A stretch of 49,684 nt of DNA from positions 1 through 49,684 of the forward strand of contig JAAXIB010000072.1 in NCBI GenBank assembly GCA_012270585.1, read 5' to 3'. Both the position numbers and the translations under genes were made by a program. Of this stretch, positions 34,526 to 43,769 are shown one piece after another; the first letter of the stretch is position 1, and each line of letters opens with the position of its first letter. The notes beneath the pieces were generated by a model. That model was given only the letters and a program-made list of their open reading frames with translations, made no database searches and was not told the DNA's origin. The DNA is from Nitrospirales bacterium. Its GTDB lineage: Bacteria > Nitrospirota > Nitrospiria > Nitrospirales > UBA8639.

Positions 34526-35461
34526 ATGTCAGGCCCAATTGCATTCCTGTTTCCCGGCCAAGGCTCGCAAGCCGTAGGGATGGGGCAGGCGTGGCGTGAA
34601 GCGTATCCGCAACTCATGGCCCTGTTTGACGAGGCCAACTCGATCCTGGGGTATAACCTTCAGGCCTTGTGTTTTGAAGGGCCGGAGGAACAACTCAATC
34701 GAACGGAATATACCCAGCCCGCGTTGCTGGTGACGAGCCTGATTGCATGGCGGGCATTGGAGGCACGTATCCACCCCTCCGCGGTGGCGGGGCACAGTTT
34801 GGGCGAATATTCGGCCATCGTTGCCGCCGGAGGGCTGTCGTTTCCGGATGCCGTGGACCTGGTGCACAAACGGGCACGATACATGGCAGAGGCGATCCCT
34901 TCGGGGAGTGGGCTTGTGGCTGCGATACTCGGGTTGGCAGGAGAGGTGGTCACGAAAGTCTGTCGAGAGGCGCACCCCGTGGGCGTGGTGGCCGCAGCCA
35001 ATTTCAACTGCCCGGGCCAGGTGGTGATCGCGGGTGAAAAAGCCGCCGTGGAACGGGCCATTGAATTAGCCAAAGCCCAAGGATGCCGGCGAGCCGTTCC
35101 CTTGCCCGTCAGCGTGCCGGTTCATTCGTCCTTGATGCAACCGGCTGCGGACCGACTGGCTCCTCACGTTCACGCGGTGCCGCTTTCCGATTTGACCGTG
35201 CCGCTCTTTAATAACGTGGACGCGCGCCCGTTGGTCCGTGCCGAAGAAGTGCGCCGTTCTCTGATCCGCCAGTTGTCCTCCTCCGTGTTGTGGGAGCACA
35301 GCATTCGTGCGATGTGGCAAAAGGGCATTCGGACGTTTATTGAGATCGGGCCGGGGACGGTGTTGACCGGACTTGCCAAACGCATTGTGCCGGAAGCCGT
35401 ATTGCTCCACGTCGAGGCCCCGGAGTCTTTGGAACAGACCTTGACGTCCATACGTGATTGA
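34526..35461 (+). CDS. fabD: Malonyl-CoA:ACP transacylase FabD
   Basis: Loads malonyl groups onto ACP. The 311 residues include FLFPGQGSQAVGMG, the catalytic Ser91 in GHSLGEY, Gln-rich substrate loop EYTQPALLVT, the catalytic His199 (PVSVPVHSSLM) and FIEIGPGTVLTGL. It follows fabL by 79 bases, the largest gap within the fatty-acid block, and overlaps the open start of fabG. Confidence 0.96.
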   Translation: MSGPIAFLFPGQGSQAVGMGQAWREAYPQLMALFDEANSILGYNLQALCFEGPEEQLNRTEYTQPALLVTSLIAWRALEARIHPSAVAGHSLGEYSAIVAAGGLSFPDAVDLVHKRARYMAEAIPSGSGLVAAILGLAGEVVTKVCREAHPVGVVAAANFNCPGQVVIAGEKAAVERAIELAKAQGCRRAVPLPVSVPVHSSLMQPAADRLAPHVHAVPLSDLTVPLFNNVDARPLVRAEEVRRSLIRQLSSSVLWEHSIRAMWQKGIRTFIEIGPGTVLTGLAKRIVPEAVLLHVEAPESLEQTLTSIRD

Positions 35462-35483
35462 CGGTAAGACGCAGTTCCGAAAA

Positions 35484-36242
35484 ATGAACAGTGAGGCAAC
35501 CGTGTTGGAAGGGAAAAAAACGATTGTGACGGGCGCGGCGCAAGGGATCGGGCAAGCCATTGCGGAATGCTTCGCGAAAGCCGGAGCCGACGTCGCCGTG
35601 GTCGACCTGGAATCCGCCCGCTGTGCCGACACGTTGCAATTGGTGGAACGCCAGCAGGGTCGCGGGCTGGCGTTATCGGCCAACGTGGCACAGTGGGAAG
35701 CCGTCAAGGGGATGGTGGAGCACGTCGTGAAGGAGTGGGGGCGCGTGGACGTGTTGGTCAATAATGCCGGCATTACCCGTGACGGGTTGATTATGCGCAT
35801 GAAAGAAGAGGATTGGAACGCCGTTCTCCAGGTCAATCTCACCGGGACGTTTTATTGCACCAGGGCGATCTTGGGTCCCATGACCAAACAGCGGTATGGC
35901 CGGATTATTAACATGGCGTCGATCGTGGGGACGATCGGGAACGCGGGACAGGCGAACTACGCCGCGTCGAAAGCCGCGGTCATCGGGTTCACCAAATCGG
36001 TGGCACGCGAATATGCGAGCCGGAACATCACGGTGAACGCGGTCGCTCCGGGATTTATCGATACGGCGATGACCCGAGCCTTGAACCAGGAGGTCAAAGA
36101 CGCGTTGTTACAACAGATTCCTCTTGGTCGATTGGGACAACCCGCCGAGGTGGCGGAAGCCGTCCGGTTTTTGGCATCGGACGCCGCGGGGTATATCACC
36201 GGCCAGGTCTTCCACGTCAATGGCGGGATGCACATGGCGTAA
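35484..36242 (+). CDS. fabG: 3-oxoacyl-ACP reductase FabG
   Basis: NADPH-dependent SDR that reduces 3-oxoacyl-ACP. The 252 residues show TGAAQGIG (17-24), NNAG, and the catalytic Ser146, Tyr159 and Lys163 (YAASK), ending in GGMHMA, the FabG-type end. I chose the ATG at 35484 (MNSEATVLEGKKTIVTG). A GTG at 35454, overlapping the fabD stop, is in frame and would add ten residues. Confidence 0.93.
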   Translation: MNSEATVLEGKKTIVTGAAQGIGQAIAECFAKAGADVAVVDLESARCADTLQLVERQQGRGLALSANVAQWEAVKGMVEHVVKEWGRVDVLVNNAGITRDGLIMRMKEEDWNAVLQVNLTGTFYCTRAILGPMTKQRYGRIINMASIVGTIGNAGQANYAASKAAVIGFTKSVAREYASRNITVNAVAPGFIDTAMTRALNQEVKDALLQQIPLGRLGQPAEVAEAVRFLASDAAGYITGQVFHVNGGMHMA

Positions 36243-36300
36243 CAGGATAAAGGTGCACGCAAGACTTTAGAGAATGAGTAAGTGTCGGCTGTGTGGTCGT

Positions 36301-36424
36301 TACCTCCCCTTTGTAAGGGGAGGCAAGGTGGGGTAGAGCCAACCTTCCATGGAGCGCGGGATTTCGCCTTCTGGCTACATTCTCTACCTCCCCTTACCCC
36401 TCCTTACAAAGGAGGGGAATTGGG
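36301..36424. mobile_element. MITE-like inverted-repeat element between fabG and acpP
   Basis: Two arms of about 38-44 bases, 36301-36338 and 36381-36424, are imperfect reverse complements, each built on the core CCTCCCCTTTGTAAGGGGAGG or its mirror. Each arm is itself palindromic (CTCCCCTT/AAGGGGAG). Between them are 42 bases without coding content. It has no open frame and lies in a 228-base gap that otherwise holds only the acpP leader. The form fits a REP/BIME or MITE-type unit. A stem-loop in the mRNA may also affect acpP expression. Confidence 0.6.
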
Positions 36425-36470
36425 AAATGGGTGAATGACTTCTATTGCTTAACAGGAGGTGCGAAGGTCG

Positions 36471-36701
36471 ATGGCCGTTGAAGAACGAATTCGAAAGATC
36501 ATTGCGGAACAGTTGGGAGTGGAAGAAGAGGACGTCGTGCCCGACGCGTCCTTTGTCGAGGATTTAGGGGCCGACTCCTTGGATACGGTGGAACTGGTCA
36601 TGGCGCTTGAGGAAGAATTCGACGTGGAAATCCCCGATGAAGACGCGGAAAAGATTCAAAAAGTGGCTCAAGCCATTGAGTATATCAAAGAAAAAACCTG
36701 A
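36471..36701 (+). CDS. acpP: Acyl carrier protein
   Basis: Acidic 76-residue carrier of the growing acyl chain, attached through phosphopantetheine at Ser36 in [11 protein letters not shown]. The rest ([40 protein letters not shown]) is typical. The ATG at 36471 follows AGGAGGT (36454-36460); an upstream in-frame ATG at 36459 overlaps that site and is unlikely. Confidence 0.97.
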   Translation: MAVEERIRKIIAEQLGVEEEDVVPDASFVEDLGADSLDTVELVMALEEEFDVEIPDEDAEKIQKVAQAIEYIKEKT

Positions 36702-36713
36702 TCCGCGGCTCTC

Positions 36714-37979
36714 ATGACCGAGTACCCCCCCCGTCGGCGCGTGGTGATCACCGGCTTGGGAGCCGTGACTCCCGTGGGAATCGGTGTCGACAACACCTGG
36801 CAAGCGGTGCTGGCCGGGAAATCGGGAATCGGTTCCATCACGCGCTTCGATGCGTCCGGCTATGCCTGTCGAATCGCGGCCGAAGTGAAGGGGTTCGAAC
36901 CGGCCGATTACCTCGAAAAAAAAGAAATCAAAAAGATGGACACGTTCATCCAGTACGCCATGGCCGCGAGCCAGGAGGCGGTGGATGACGCGGGGTTGAA
37001 AATCACACCCGACACGGCCGAACGGGTCGGGGTCTACATCGGGGCGGGCATCGGCGGTCTTCCGGCCATTGAACAGTACCACCAGGTGCTCCAGGACAAA
37101 GGGCCGGGGCGCGTCAGCCCGTTCTTCATCCCGATGGTCATCGTGAATCTGGCCTCGGGCCAGGTCGCGATCCGGTTCGGGGCCAAGGGCCCCAACTCGT
37201 GTGCCGTGACGGCCTGTGCCACGGGGAATCATTGCATCGGAGACGCCTACCGGATTATTCAACGCGGGGAAGCGGACGTCATGTTGGCCGGCGGAACCGA
37301 ATCCACGATTTGCCCGTTGGCCATTGCAGGGTTCGGCGCGGCCAAAGCGTTATCGCGTCGCAACGACGATCCGGAACGGGCGAGTCGGCCGTTTGACCGT
37401 GACCGGGACGGGTTCGTGATCGGAGAAGGCGCCGGCGTGGTGGTCTTGGAAGCGTTGGACCACGCGCAACGCCGCGGCGTCAGAATCTACGGAGAACTTG
37501 TCGGCTATGCGATGACCAGTGACGCCTTTCACATCACCGCTCCTCCTGATGACGGCGCCGGGGCCGTGGTTTGTATGGAAAAAGCCATTCGCGACGCGGG
37601 GATCCCGAAAGCGACCATCGGGTACGTGAACGCGCATGCCACCTCCACCTTTGCGGATAAGGTTGAAACGCAAGCCATCAAAACCGTGTTCGGGGAGCAT
37701 GCCGCGCACCTTCCGGTGAGCTCCACGAAGTCCATGATCGGTCACCTGTTGGGAGCGGCCGGCGGCGTCGAAGCGGTGTTGATCACCCTGGCATTGCATC
37801 ATGGGGTCCTGCCGCCCACGATCAATCTGGAGAATCCCGATCCCGAGTGTGACCTTGATTATATTCCCGGAGGGGCCCGTCAGGTTCCCATCGAGGCCGC
37901 GCTTTCGAATGCCTTTGGCTTTGGCGGCGTGAACGCCTGTCTGGTCGTCAAGTCTGCACAAGGGAATCCGGACGTTTAG
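36714..37979 (+). CDS. fabF: 3-oxoacyl-ACP synthase II FabF
   Basis: Elongating condensing enzyme. The 421 residues include RRRVVITGLGAVTPVG, the catalytic Cys168 in VTACATGNHC, NAHATST and GHLLGAAGGVEAV (the two active-site His), and the end NAFGFGGVNACLV. It follows acpP by 12 bases and precedes rnc, as in many genomes. Confidence 0.97.
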   Translation: MTEYPPRRRVVITGLGAVTPVGIGVDNTWQAVLAGKSGIGSITRFDASGYACRIAAEVKGFEPADYLEKKEIKKMDTFIQYAMAASQEAVDDAGLKITPDTAERVGVYIGAGIGGLPAIEQYHQVLQDKGPGRVSPFFIPMVIVNLASGQVAIRFGAKGPNSCAVTACATGNHCIGDAYRIIQRGEADVMLAGGTESTICPLAIAGFGAAKALSRRNDDPERASRPFDRDRDGFVIGEGAGVVVLEALDHAQRRGVRIYGELVGYAMTSDAFHITAPPDDGAGAVVCMEKAIRDAGIPKATIGYVNAHATSTFADKVETQAIKTVFGEHAAHLPVSSTKSMIGHLLGAAGGVEAVLITLALHHGVLPPTINLENPDPECDLDYIPGGARQVPIEAALSNAFGFGGVNACLVVKSAQGNPDV

Positions 37980-38014
37980 GTCTCTCGAACGTCCCCGGTC
38001 ATGAGAGCAAAGGA

Positions 38015-38716
38015 ATGGATGTGTTTGAGGAGGCGCATCGACGACTGCCGTATCATTTTCGTGAGCCGGCGTTGTTGGAAGAGGCCTTGACGCATCGTTC
38101 CCACGAGCAGCCCTCCACGGCAAACAACGAACGCCTCGAGTTTCTGGGCGACGCGGTGTTGGGTCTGATCGTGAGTGAGTATCTGGCGGAAACCTTCCGG
38201 GAGTCGGCGGAAGGAGAATTATCACAGATCCGGGCCCGGCTCGTGGGGCGGGTCACGCTGGCGGACGCCGCGCGGCGATTGGGTCTGGGTCAAATGCTCC
38301 GCTTGGGCCGAGGCGAAGAACGCACCAAGGGCAGGGACAAAGCGTCTCTCCTGGCAAACGCGTTGGAGGCCGTCATCGGAGCCGTCTATGTGGATGGAGG
38401 GATGGAGCCGGCCCGAACGTTTACGTTGCAGGTGCTGGAGGCCCAACTCAAGGAATTGCACCGGGAAGATCTTGCGGCTTTCAGGCAGGACTACAAAAGT
38501 CAATTGCAGGAATGGTGTCAACGGCACGTGCAGGCCCTGCCGGTTTATACCGTCATCGAAGAATCAGGCCCTGATCATCAAAAAACATTTGAAGTGACGG
38601 TGGAAATTGAACAACAATGGCAAGGAAGCGGGAAGGGGCGCAGTAAGAAAATAGCGGAACAGGAAGCGGCCAAACAGGCGCTCGATCAACTGCGGCCCGT
38701 GACTGAGGCGGGCTGA
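38015..38716 (+). CDS. rnc: Ribonuclease III
   Basis: Double-strand-specific endoribonuclease for rRNA and mRNA processing. The 233 residues hold the RNase III domain with NERLEFLGDAV (38-48) and the metal-binding Glu in ALEAVIGAVYVDGG, followed by a dsRNA-binding domain (from about 155, YKSQLQEWCQ ... GKGRSKKIAEQEAAKQAL). Normal length. Confidence 0.96.
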   Translation: MDVFEEAHRRLPYHFREPALLEEALTHRSHEQPSTANNERLEFLGDAVLGLIVSEYLAETFRESAEGELSQIRARLVGRVTLADAARRLGLGQMLRLGRGEERTKGRDKASLLANALEAVIGAVYVDGGMEPARTFTLQVLEAQLKELHREDLAAFRQDYKSQLQEWCQRHVQALPVYTVIEESGPDHQKTFEVTVEIEQQWQGSGKGRSKKIAEQEAAKQALDQLRPVTEAG

Positions 38717-38756
38717 TAAAAACGACTTAAGGAACACCAGTAAGGAGGATGAAGGA

Positions 38757-39353
38757 ATGCTTGGATTACGTGTGGCAAGAAAAATCCTGTGGATCATGGG
38801 AGCCGTGGTTCTCCTGGCGGGGGGTGAACCCGTCCGGGCCGGGAATCCTCAGGGACTTTTGACGGCGGGAGGCAAGGCTCCTCGTGCGGTCATCACCACC
38901 AAATTTGGTCAAATGGAACTGGTCTTTTTCCCGGAATTGGCGCCCAAGCACGTGGAAAGCTTTTTGAATTTAGCCAAAAAGGGGTTCTATAACGGGACGC
39001 TCTTTCACCGGGTGATTCCCGGCTTCATGATTCAAGGTGGTGATCCCAACACCAAAGATCCGAGCCAGCGACATCTCTACGGCATGGGAGGACCGGGCTA
39101 TACCCTGCCGGCCGAGTTCAACCGGATTCCGCATGAACGGGGCATTGTGTCCATGGCCCGAGCGGCTGATCCCGATAGCGCGGGCTCCCAATTTTTCATC
39201 ATGGTGGGCAAGGCCCCCAGTCTGGACGGTCAGTACACGGTGTTTGGAGAAGTCGTGAAGGGCGTTGAGGTAGCCGACAAAATCGTGAATCAACCCCGGG
39301 ACTTCAGGGATAATCCCCTCGAACGCATCGAAATGACCGTCGAGGTGAAATAA
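38757..39353 (+). CDS. Exported cyclophilin-type peptidyl-prolyl isomerase
   Basis: A 198-residue protein with an N-terminal signal sequence (about 1-28, ILWIMGAVVLLAGGEPVRAG) and a cyclophilin domain. Hallmarks are TKFGQMELVFFPELAPKHV, LFHRVIPGFMIQGGDP with the catalytic Arg, GIVSMARAADPDSAGSQFFI and YTVFGEVVKG. It probably folds periplasmic proteins. A strong AAGGAGG precedes the ATG. It is the last plus-strand gene before a convergent pair. Confidence 0.93.
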   Translation: MLGLRVARKILWIMGAVVLLAGGEPVRAGNPQGLLTAGGKAPRAVITTKFGQMELVFFPELAPKHVESFLNLAKKGFYNGTLFHRVIPGFMIQGGDPNTKDPSQRHLYGMGGPGYTLPAEFNRIPHERGIVSMARAADPDSAGSQFFIMVGKAPSLDGQYTVFGEVVKGVEVADKIVNQPRDFRDNPLERIEMTVEVK

Positions 39354-39367
39354 GACAACGGGCCGGT

Positions 39368-40018
39368 CTAGTTCGGCTGTTCTTCCATGTGGGTGCCGCT
39401 CGGAAGGATGATGCGTCCCGTCGTGCCGAGTTTCGTCAACTGTGCTGCGACGTCGGGGTGACGGCTCTTGAGGAACCCGATCAGCCCCTTGAGGAAGCGA
39501 TTGGAACGAAGCCCGTCTCCTGAAAATTCGCCGATAAACGTCAGGCCTCGATCCAGCACCTCACCCACGAGTTGGGTGTCGGGTTTTTCTCCCTCCATGA
39601 AGGCCTGATATTCTTTCCTGAGGGCTTCGGTAAAGGGCGGGGCCATGCCCTCAGGCACGTGAATCGGGCTGAACGATCGACGCAAGGCCTGGATGGCCGC
39701 GATGACCTCCCCATCCTGCGCGTCGCTCCGTGCCTGGAAATGTTTGAACGTCACGGCTTCGAGAAAGTAAAACAACTCCGCGGCCTTGTCTCCCGATTGT
39801 TCGAGCAGTTCCTTGTAGAAGGCGCGCCGTTCCTGTTCAAACTGGTCCCCGACGCGTTTTTGTTGATATTCCACGTTCGCGTCCAAATAGACGCAATCGG
39901 AGTGGCACGCAATACTGACCACGCGGTGCGTGCCGCAGCATTGGCTGCAAATGGCCCCGCGTAACGCCGGGCAAGGGCGCTTTCCCTTTCGTTCGTGGCA
40001 GTAGATGCATTTGCTCAT
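39368..40018 (-). CDS. Cys-rich putative zinc-binding protein of unknown function
   Basis: A 216-residue protein with a dense N-terminal metal-type cluster: C4, C7, C16, C24, C27, C28, H31, C38, H39, C42 (CIYC, CPALRGAICSQCCGTHR, CHSDCVYLD). The rest is mainly helical with no membrane segment, ending in a short beta-like stretch. The ATG at 40018 overlaps the stop of the upstream beta-propeller gene (ATGA on the minus strand), so the two are translated together. The family looks conserved, but I know of no function. The frame is open further upstream, inside the neighbouring gene, and was not used. Confidence 0.75.
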   Translation of the reverse strand: MSKCIYCHERKGKRPCPALRGAICSQCCGTHRVVSIACHSDCVYLDANVEYQQKRVGDQFEQERRAFYKELLEQSGDKAAELFYFLEAVTFKHFQARSDAQDGEVIAAIQALRRSFSPIHVPEGMAPPFTEALRKEYQAFMEGEKPDTQLVGEVLDRGLTFIGEFSGDGLRSNRFLKGLIGFLKSRHPDVAAQLTKLGTTGRIILPSGTHMEEQPN

Positions 40019-41040
40019 GGTTTCTTGTCGTCTTCCAGCCAGCCCAGGCCGTAATCCGAAAGGGTCCGCTTGCGTTTCCGTGGCTTGCCGGTATTGATCG
40101 GGCGTTCCAAGCCATTGATCTCGGCTCCGTTGGCGTACAAATAGGGGACCATGATCATGTGGTTCCGGCGGTCGATTTTGACGGAACACGGCGAGATCAA
40201 AAACTCGGCAATGACCTGCATGGAACGGTCCGGCTGGACCCGCCAGATCTTTCCCGCGGTCAGGTCGGACAGGTACAGGCTGCCGAATCGATCGAAGTCG
40301 ATCCCGCTTAAATTCCGGAACTTGCCGGTAAAGAACGAATTGGAAATGACTTCGGTCACGGTGCGGTCTTCCGCAATTTCCATCACGGTTCCGTTGTCGA
40401 GGCTGGCGATCCAGAGCCGGCCCGACCTCGGGTGCACGACGAGTCCTCGCGGTGACGCCAGGTCCTCGTGTTGGACATAGAGGGACACTTCGTGATCGCG
40501 TTGGGGGTCAATCCGGTACACGGCGTTCCCGGCCGTGTCCAGGACGAAGAGTTGTCCGATGCCGTCGGCAATCAGATCCGTCAATGCCTCCACGTGAAAC
40601 GGATGCAGGGAAACGGTCACCGTGGGGTTGCCGGATTGGGCATCAAATCCCCGGATGACGTCGATATCGGCCACGTAGAGGGTTTCGCCGGCAACGGCCA
40701 TGCCGTGGGGTGAATGCAGGATCGTGTCGCCGCGGCCCCCCTGAATGAAATGCAGGTTCAGAAGGTTGCCGTCCCGATCAAGTTTCGAGATGAACCCGTT
40801 ATTGTCGGGCGCGCCGGGTTCGCCATTGGCATTGGCGATGAAATAGCCGTCGCCCGAAGGATGGGCGATAAAGGATTGAGGGCTGCTGAGTTGACTGATG
40901 GGATTGGCAAGAGCCGGCAGCGCCCAGGCACTCAGAAACAGAACGATGGCGACGACCCGGAGCAGGGTCCGGAAGAGGCACGGTTTCCGGGACCAGGGGA
41001 AATGCAATAGAACGGATTGGCGGGCGGAAGGGTGTCTCAC
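40015..41040 (-). CDS. Exported beta-propeller (NHL/SMP-30-like) protein
   Basis: A 341-residue protein. An N-terminal hydrophobic segment ([20 protein letters not shown], about residues 26-45) is a likely signal peptide. The remainder is a series of propeller blades, for example [39 protein letters not shown] and [19 protein letters not shown], with YRID- and WRVQPD-type closures. It probably acts in the periplasm, and its ligand is unknown. The start is uncertain: the GTG at 41040 has no good ribosome-binding site. Its stop overlaps the Cys-rich gene. Confidence 0.75.
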   Translation of the reverse strand: MRHPSARQSVLLHFPWSRKPCLFRTLLRVVAIVLFLSAWALPALANPISQLSSPQSFIAHPSGDGYFIANANGEPGAPDNNGFISKLDRDGNLLNLHFIQGGRGDTILHSPHGMAVAGETLYVADIDVIRGFDAQSGNPTVTVSLHPFHVEALTDLIADGIGQLFVLDTAGNAVYRIDPQRDHEVSLYVQHEDLASPRGLVVHPRSGRLWIASLDNGTVMEIAEDRTVTEVISNSFFTGKFRNLSGIDFDRFGSLYLSDLTAGKIWRVQPDRSMQVIAEFLISPCSVKIDRRNHMIMVPYLYANGAEINGLERPINTGKPRKRKRTLSDYGLGWLEDDKKP

Positions 41041-41105
41041 AGCGGCATGCTACGGCACCCTTTGGGGGGTGTCAAGGCAGCGCGTCCGCGCCCGTTTCCC
41101 TTCGA

Positions 41106-41134
41106 TTGACTATAATTTTTAGCCCCTGTTATCG
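41106..41134 (+). promoter_or_regulatory. Promoter-like sequence ahead of folD
   Basis: In the 140-base divergent gap, TTGACT (41106-41111) is followed after 15-17 bases by TGTTAT (41127-41132). A TATAAT (41111-41116) overlaps the first element but has no good -35. One of these probably serves folD; which one cannot be told from sequence. Confidence 0.35.
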
Positions 41135-41180
41135 TAGCGTAACACGTAAAACAGACCCCTTCCACGTTAAGGAGGACGAT

Positions 41181-42047
41181 GTGACGGCTCAGCTCATTGA
41201 TGGGAAAATCTTGGCAAAGGACATTCGGGACGGCATTGGCCGGGACGTGGAAGTGCTTGAGGCCCGGACCGGCGTTCGGCCCGGTTTGGCCGTGGTGTTG
41301 GTCGGCGGCGACCCGGCCTCGGCGGTCTACGTTCGCAATAAAAAGAAGGCCTGCGACACCGCGGGCCTGTACGTGGCCGATCATCATTTGTCCGCGGAGA
41401 CCAGCCAGGCCGAGTTGTTGGCCCTGGTCGATCAGTTGAACGCGGATCCCAGGGTTCACGGGATTCTGGTACAGCTTCCCTTGCCGGCTCATATTGACGA
41501 TCAGGCCGTTCTGAATGCGATCGCTCCGGACAAGGACGTCGATGGCTTTCATCCGTACAACATCGGCCGGTTGGTCGCGGGGGATCCGGTGTTCGTCCCC
41601 TGTACGCCCAAGGGGGTGCTCCGCATGATCGAATCCACCGGCGAACCCCTTGCCGGGAAGCAGGCCGTGGTGGTCGGGCGCAGCAACATCGTAGGCAAGC
41701 CCGTTGCCATGCTGCTCTTGCATCAGCACGCCACCGTGACGATGTGTCATTCCCGGACCAAGGACCTGCCCGCGGTCTGCCGGGAAGCCGATATTCTGGT
41801 GGCCGCGATCGGCAAACCCCGGTTCATCAAGGGCGACATGGTGAAGGACGGGGCCATCGTGCTCGACGTGGGCATCAATCGACTCGATGACGGCCGGTTG
41901 GTCGGCGACGTGGATTTTGAGCCGGTGCGAGAGCGGGCCGGATGGATTTCCCCGGTTCCTGGGGGCGTCGGTCCCATGACCATTGCCATGTTGTTGGCGA
42001 ACACGCTGGAAGGAGCCAGGCGAGCGGCCACGTCAGGGGGCCGGTAG
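41181..42047 (+). CDS. folD: Bifunctional methylene-THF dehydrogenase/methenyl-THF cyclohydrolase FolD
   Basis: Interconverts 5,10-methylene-THF and 10-formyl-THF. The 288 residues contain [18 protein letters not shown] with the catalytic Lys, [37 protein letters not shown] and [14 protein letters not shown]. The GTG at 41181 follows AAGGAGG by six bases and gives the family start ([16 protein letters not shown]); the open frame upstream to 41106 is rejected. Confidence 0.95.
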   Translation: MTAQLIDGKILAKDIRDGIGRDVEVLEARTGVRPGLAVVLVGGDPASAVYVRNKKKACDTAGLYVADHHLSAETSQAELLALVDQLNADPRVHGILVQLPLPAHIDDQAVLNAIAPDKDVDGFHPYNIGRLVAGDPVFVPCTPKGVLRMIESTGEPLAGKQAVVVGRSNIVGKPVAMLLLHQHATVTMCHSRTKDLPAVCREADILVAAIGKPRFIKGDMVKDGAIVLDVGINRLDDGRLVGDVDFEPVRERAGWISPVPGGVGPMTIAMLLANTLEGARRAATSGGR

Positions 42048-42057
42048 AAACCATGCC

Positions 42058-42948
42058 ATGAAGACCCACCAGTCCACTCTCCACCAGACGTTGGCCCAAG
42101 GCCAGTTTGCCGTGACCGTCGAATTGAATCCCCCGAAGGGAACCGACGTGTCGGAATTGCTCGAGACCGCCAAGTCGTTGAGTGGGCGAGTCCACGGGAT
42201 CAACGTGCCCGATAACGCCGCCGCGGTGATGCGAGCGAGTCCGGTAGCCGTGGCCCGCCTTCTGTATGAACAGGGGCATGACCCCGTGCTCCAACTCACG
42301 TGCCGGGATCGCAACCGGATCGGCCTGCAATCGGATCTCCTGGGAGCCCACGTGCTCGGAATCCGCAACGTGCTGTGTCTGACCGGCGATAGCCCGAGTG
42401 CCGGCGATCACAAGGAGGCCAAGCCGGTGTTCGACCTGGATACCGTGCAAGTCATGCACGCGGTGAGCGAACTCAATCAGGGACGGGATTTGGCCGGCAA
42501 CGCGTTGGAGGGACGGACCGCGTTCTTTATCGGTGGCGCCGCGGCCCCGGGCGTCGAATCGGTTGCACTCTTACATAAAAAATTTGAGGCCAAGGTCAAC
42601 GCCGGTGCACAATTCTTTCAGACGCAACCCGTTTTTTTGGCGCAGGTGGTCAGGTCTTTCATGGAAGAGGTGCGCCCCTATTCCCGTAACGTCTTAGGCG
42701 GGGTCCTGGTGCTTCGATCCGTCAAAATGGCAGAATACGTCAACGCGCACGTGTCGGGCATCGACGTTCCCGAAGAGATCCTGCGAGAACTGCGGGACGC
42801 CGGGGAAGCCCATGCAGCCGAAGCCGGGATTGAAATTGCGGTGCGAACCATTCGAGCCATTCGTCCGTTCTGTGATGGTGTGCACGTCATGGCCGGCCGG
42901 CTCTCGCATCGACTTCCCGAGATTATCCGAAAGGCCGGGTTGAACTGA
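42058..42948 (+). CDS. metF: Methylenetetrahydrofolate reductase (MetF family)
   Basis: FAD-dependent reductase making 5-methyl-THF. The 296 residues form one TIM-barrel: VTVELNPPKGTDVSELLETA, PDNAAAVMRASP, LQLTCRDRNRIGLQSDLLG and VLCLTGDSPSAGDH, then AGAQFFQTQPVFLAQVV. The ATG at 42058 is ten bases after folD, and the stop overlaps panB by one base. The ELNPPKG pattern resembles the forms in anaerobes and autotrophs, so either methionine synthesis or a C1-fixation link is possible. Confidence 0.9.
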   Translation: MKTHQSTLHQTLAQGQFAVTVELNPPKGTDVSELLETAKSLSGRVHGINVPDNAAAVMRASPVAVARLLYEQGHDPVLQLTCRDRNRIGLQSDLLGAHVLGIRNVLCLTGDSPSAGDHKEAKPVFDLDTVQVMHAVSELNQGRDLAGNALEGRTAFFIGGAAAPGVESVALLHKKFEAKVNAGAQFFQTQPVFLAQVVRSFMEEVRPYSRNVLGGVLVLRSVKMAEYVNAHVSGIDVPEEILRELRDAGEAHAAEAGIEIAVRTIRAIRPFCDGVHVMAGRLSHRLPEIIRKAGLN

Positions 42949-43733
42949 TGACGATTCCGGAGTTTCAAGGCCAGAAGGGGAAGAAAAAACTGGTGGTCGT
43001 AACGGCCTACGATGCGTTGTTCACCCGCGTGATCGAACAAGCCGGCATTGACGTCATTCTGGTCGGAGATTCACTGGGCGTCGTGGTCCAGGGCAAACCG
43101 GACACGTTGTCGGTCACCATGGAAGACATGGTGTATCACACCCGGCTGGTGGCTCAAAGCCGACGGCAGGCCCTGGTCATCGCCGATATGCCGTTTATGA
43201 GTTATCAGGTCAGCGAGGAACGGGCCCTTCACAATGCCGGTCGCTTGATCCAGGCAGGAGCCATGGCCGTGAAATTGGAAGGCGGCGGCGCCATGGTGGA
43301 GAGGGTCCGCGCCTTGACCACCGTAGGCATTCCGGTGATGGGTCATCTCGGCATGACGCCGCAGTTCGTGCATCGCTTTGGCGGCTACAAGGTGCAAGGA
43401 AGAGAAAAACCCCAAGCCGACACGCTGGTCGCCGATGCCAAGGCGTTGGAAACGGCAGGGGCGTTTGCGTTGGTCCTGGAGGCGATGCCCGCGACCCTGG
43501 CACAATCCATTACCCAAGCGGTCTCAATCCCCACCATCGGGATTGGGGCAGGCCCCCACTGCGATGGCCAGGTGTTGGTCCTGTATGATCTGCTCGGCTT
43601 GTTTGACGAATTTGTTCCGAAATTCGTCAAGCCCTATGCCCACCTCAAAGCCGACGCCCTCCAAGCCTTGCGGCGTTTCAAGGAAGAAGTGGAGTGCCGG
43701 AAATTTCCCACCGATCAGGAAAGCTATCAGTAA
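42948..43733 (+). CDS. panB: 3-methyl-2-oxobutanoate hydroxymethyltransferase PanB
   Basis: First committed step of pantothenate synthesis, using methylene-THF as hydroxymethyl donor. The 261 residues show VTAYDALFTRVIEQAGID, LVGDSLG, DMPFMSYQ, AVKLEGG, GHLGMTPQ, the catalytic-region LEAMPA and TIGIGAGPHCDGQVLV. It overlaps metF by one base (TGATG). The tail (HLKADALQALRRFKEEVECRKFPTDQESY) is normal. Confidence 0.96.
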   Translation: MTIPEFQGQKGKKKLVVVTAYDALFTRVIEQAGIDVILVGDSLGVVVQGKPDTLSVTMEDMVYHTRLVAQSRRQALVIADMPFMSYQVSEERALHNAGRLIQAGAMAVKLEGGGAMVERVRALTTVGIPVMGHLGMTPQFVHRFGGYKVQGREKPQADTLVADAKALETAGAFALVLEAMPATLAQSITQAVSIPTIGIGAGPHCDGQVLVLYDLLGLFDEFVPKFVKPYAHLKADALQALRRFKEEVECRKFPTDQESYQ

Positions 43734-43742
43734 GCCGTCTCT

Positions 43743-43769
43743 GCCCACCACTGGGCGGTCTAACTTTTT
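43743..43769 (+). terminator. Weak hairpin with T-run after panB
   Basis: GCCCA (43743-43747) and TGGGC (43752-43756) form a short stem nine bases after the panB stop; a TTTTT run is at 43765-43769, eight bases further. The gap between stem and T-run is long for an intrinsic terminator. Confidence 0.3.
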
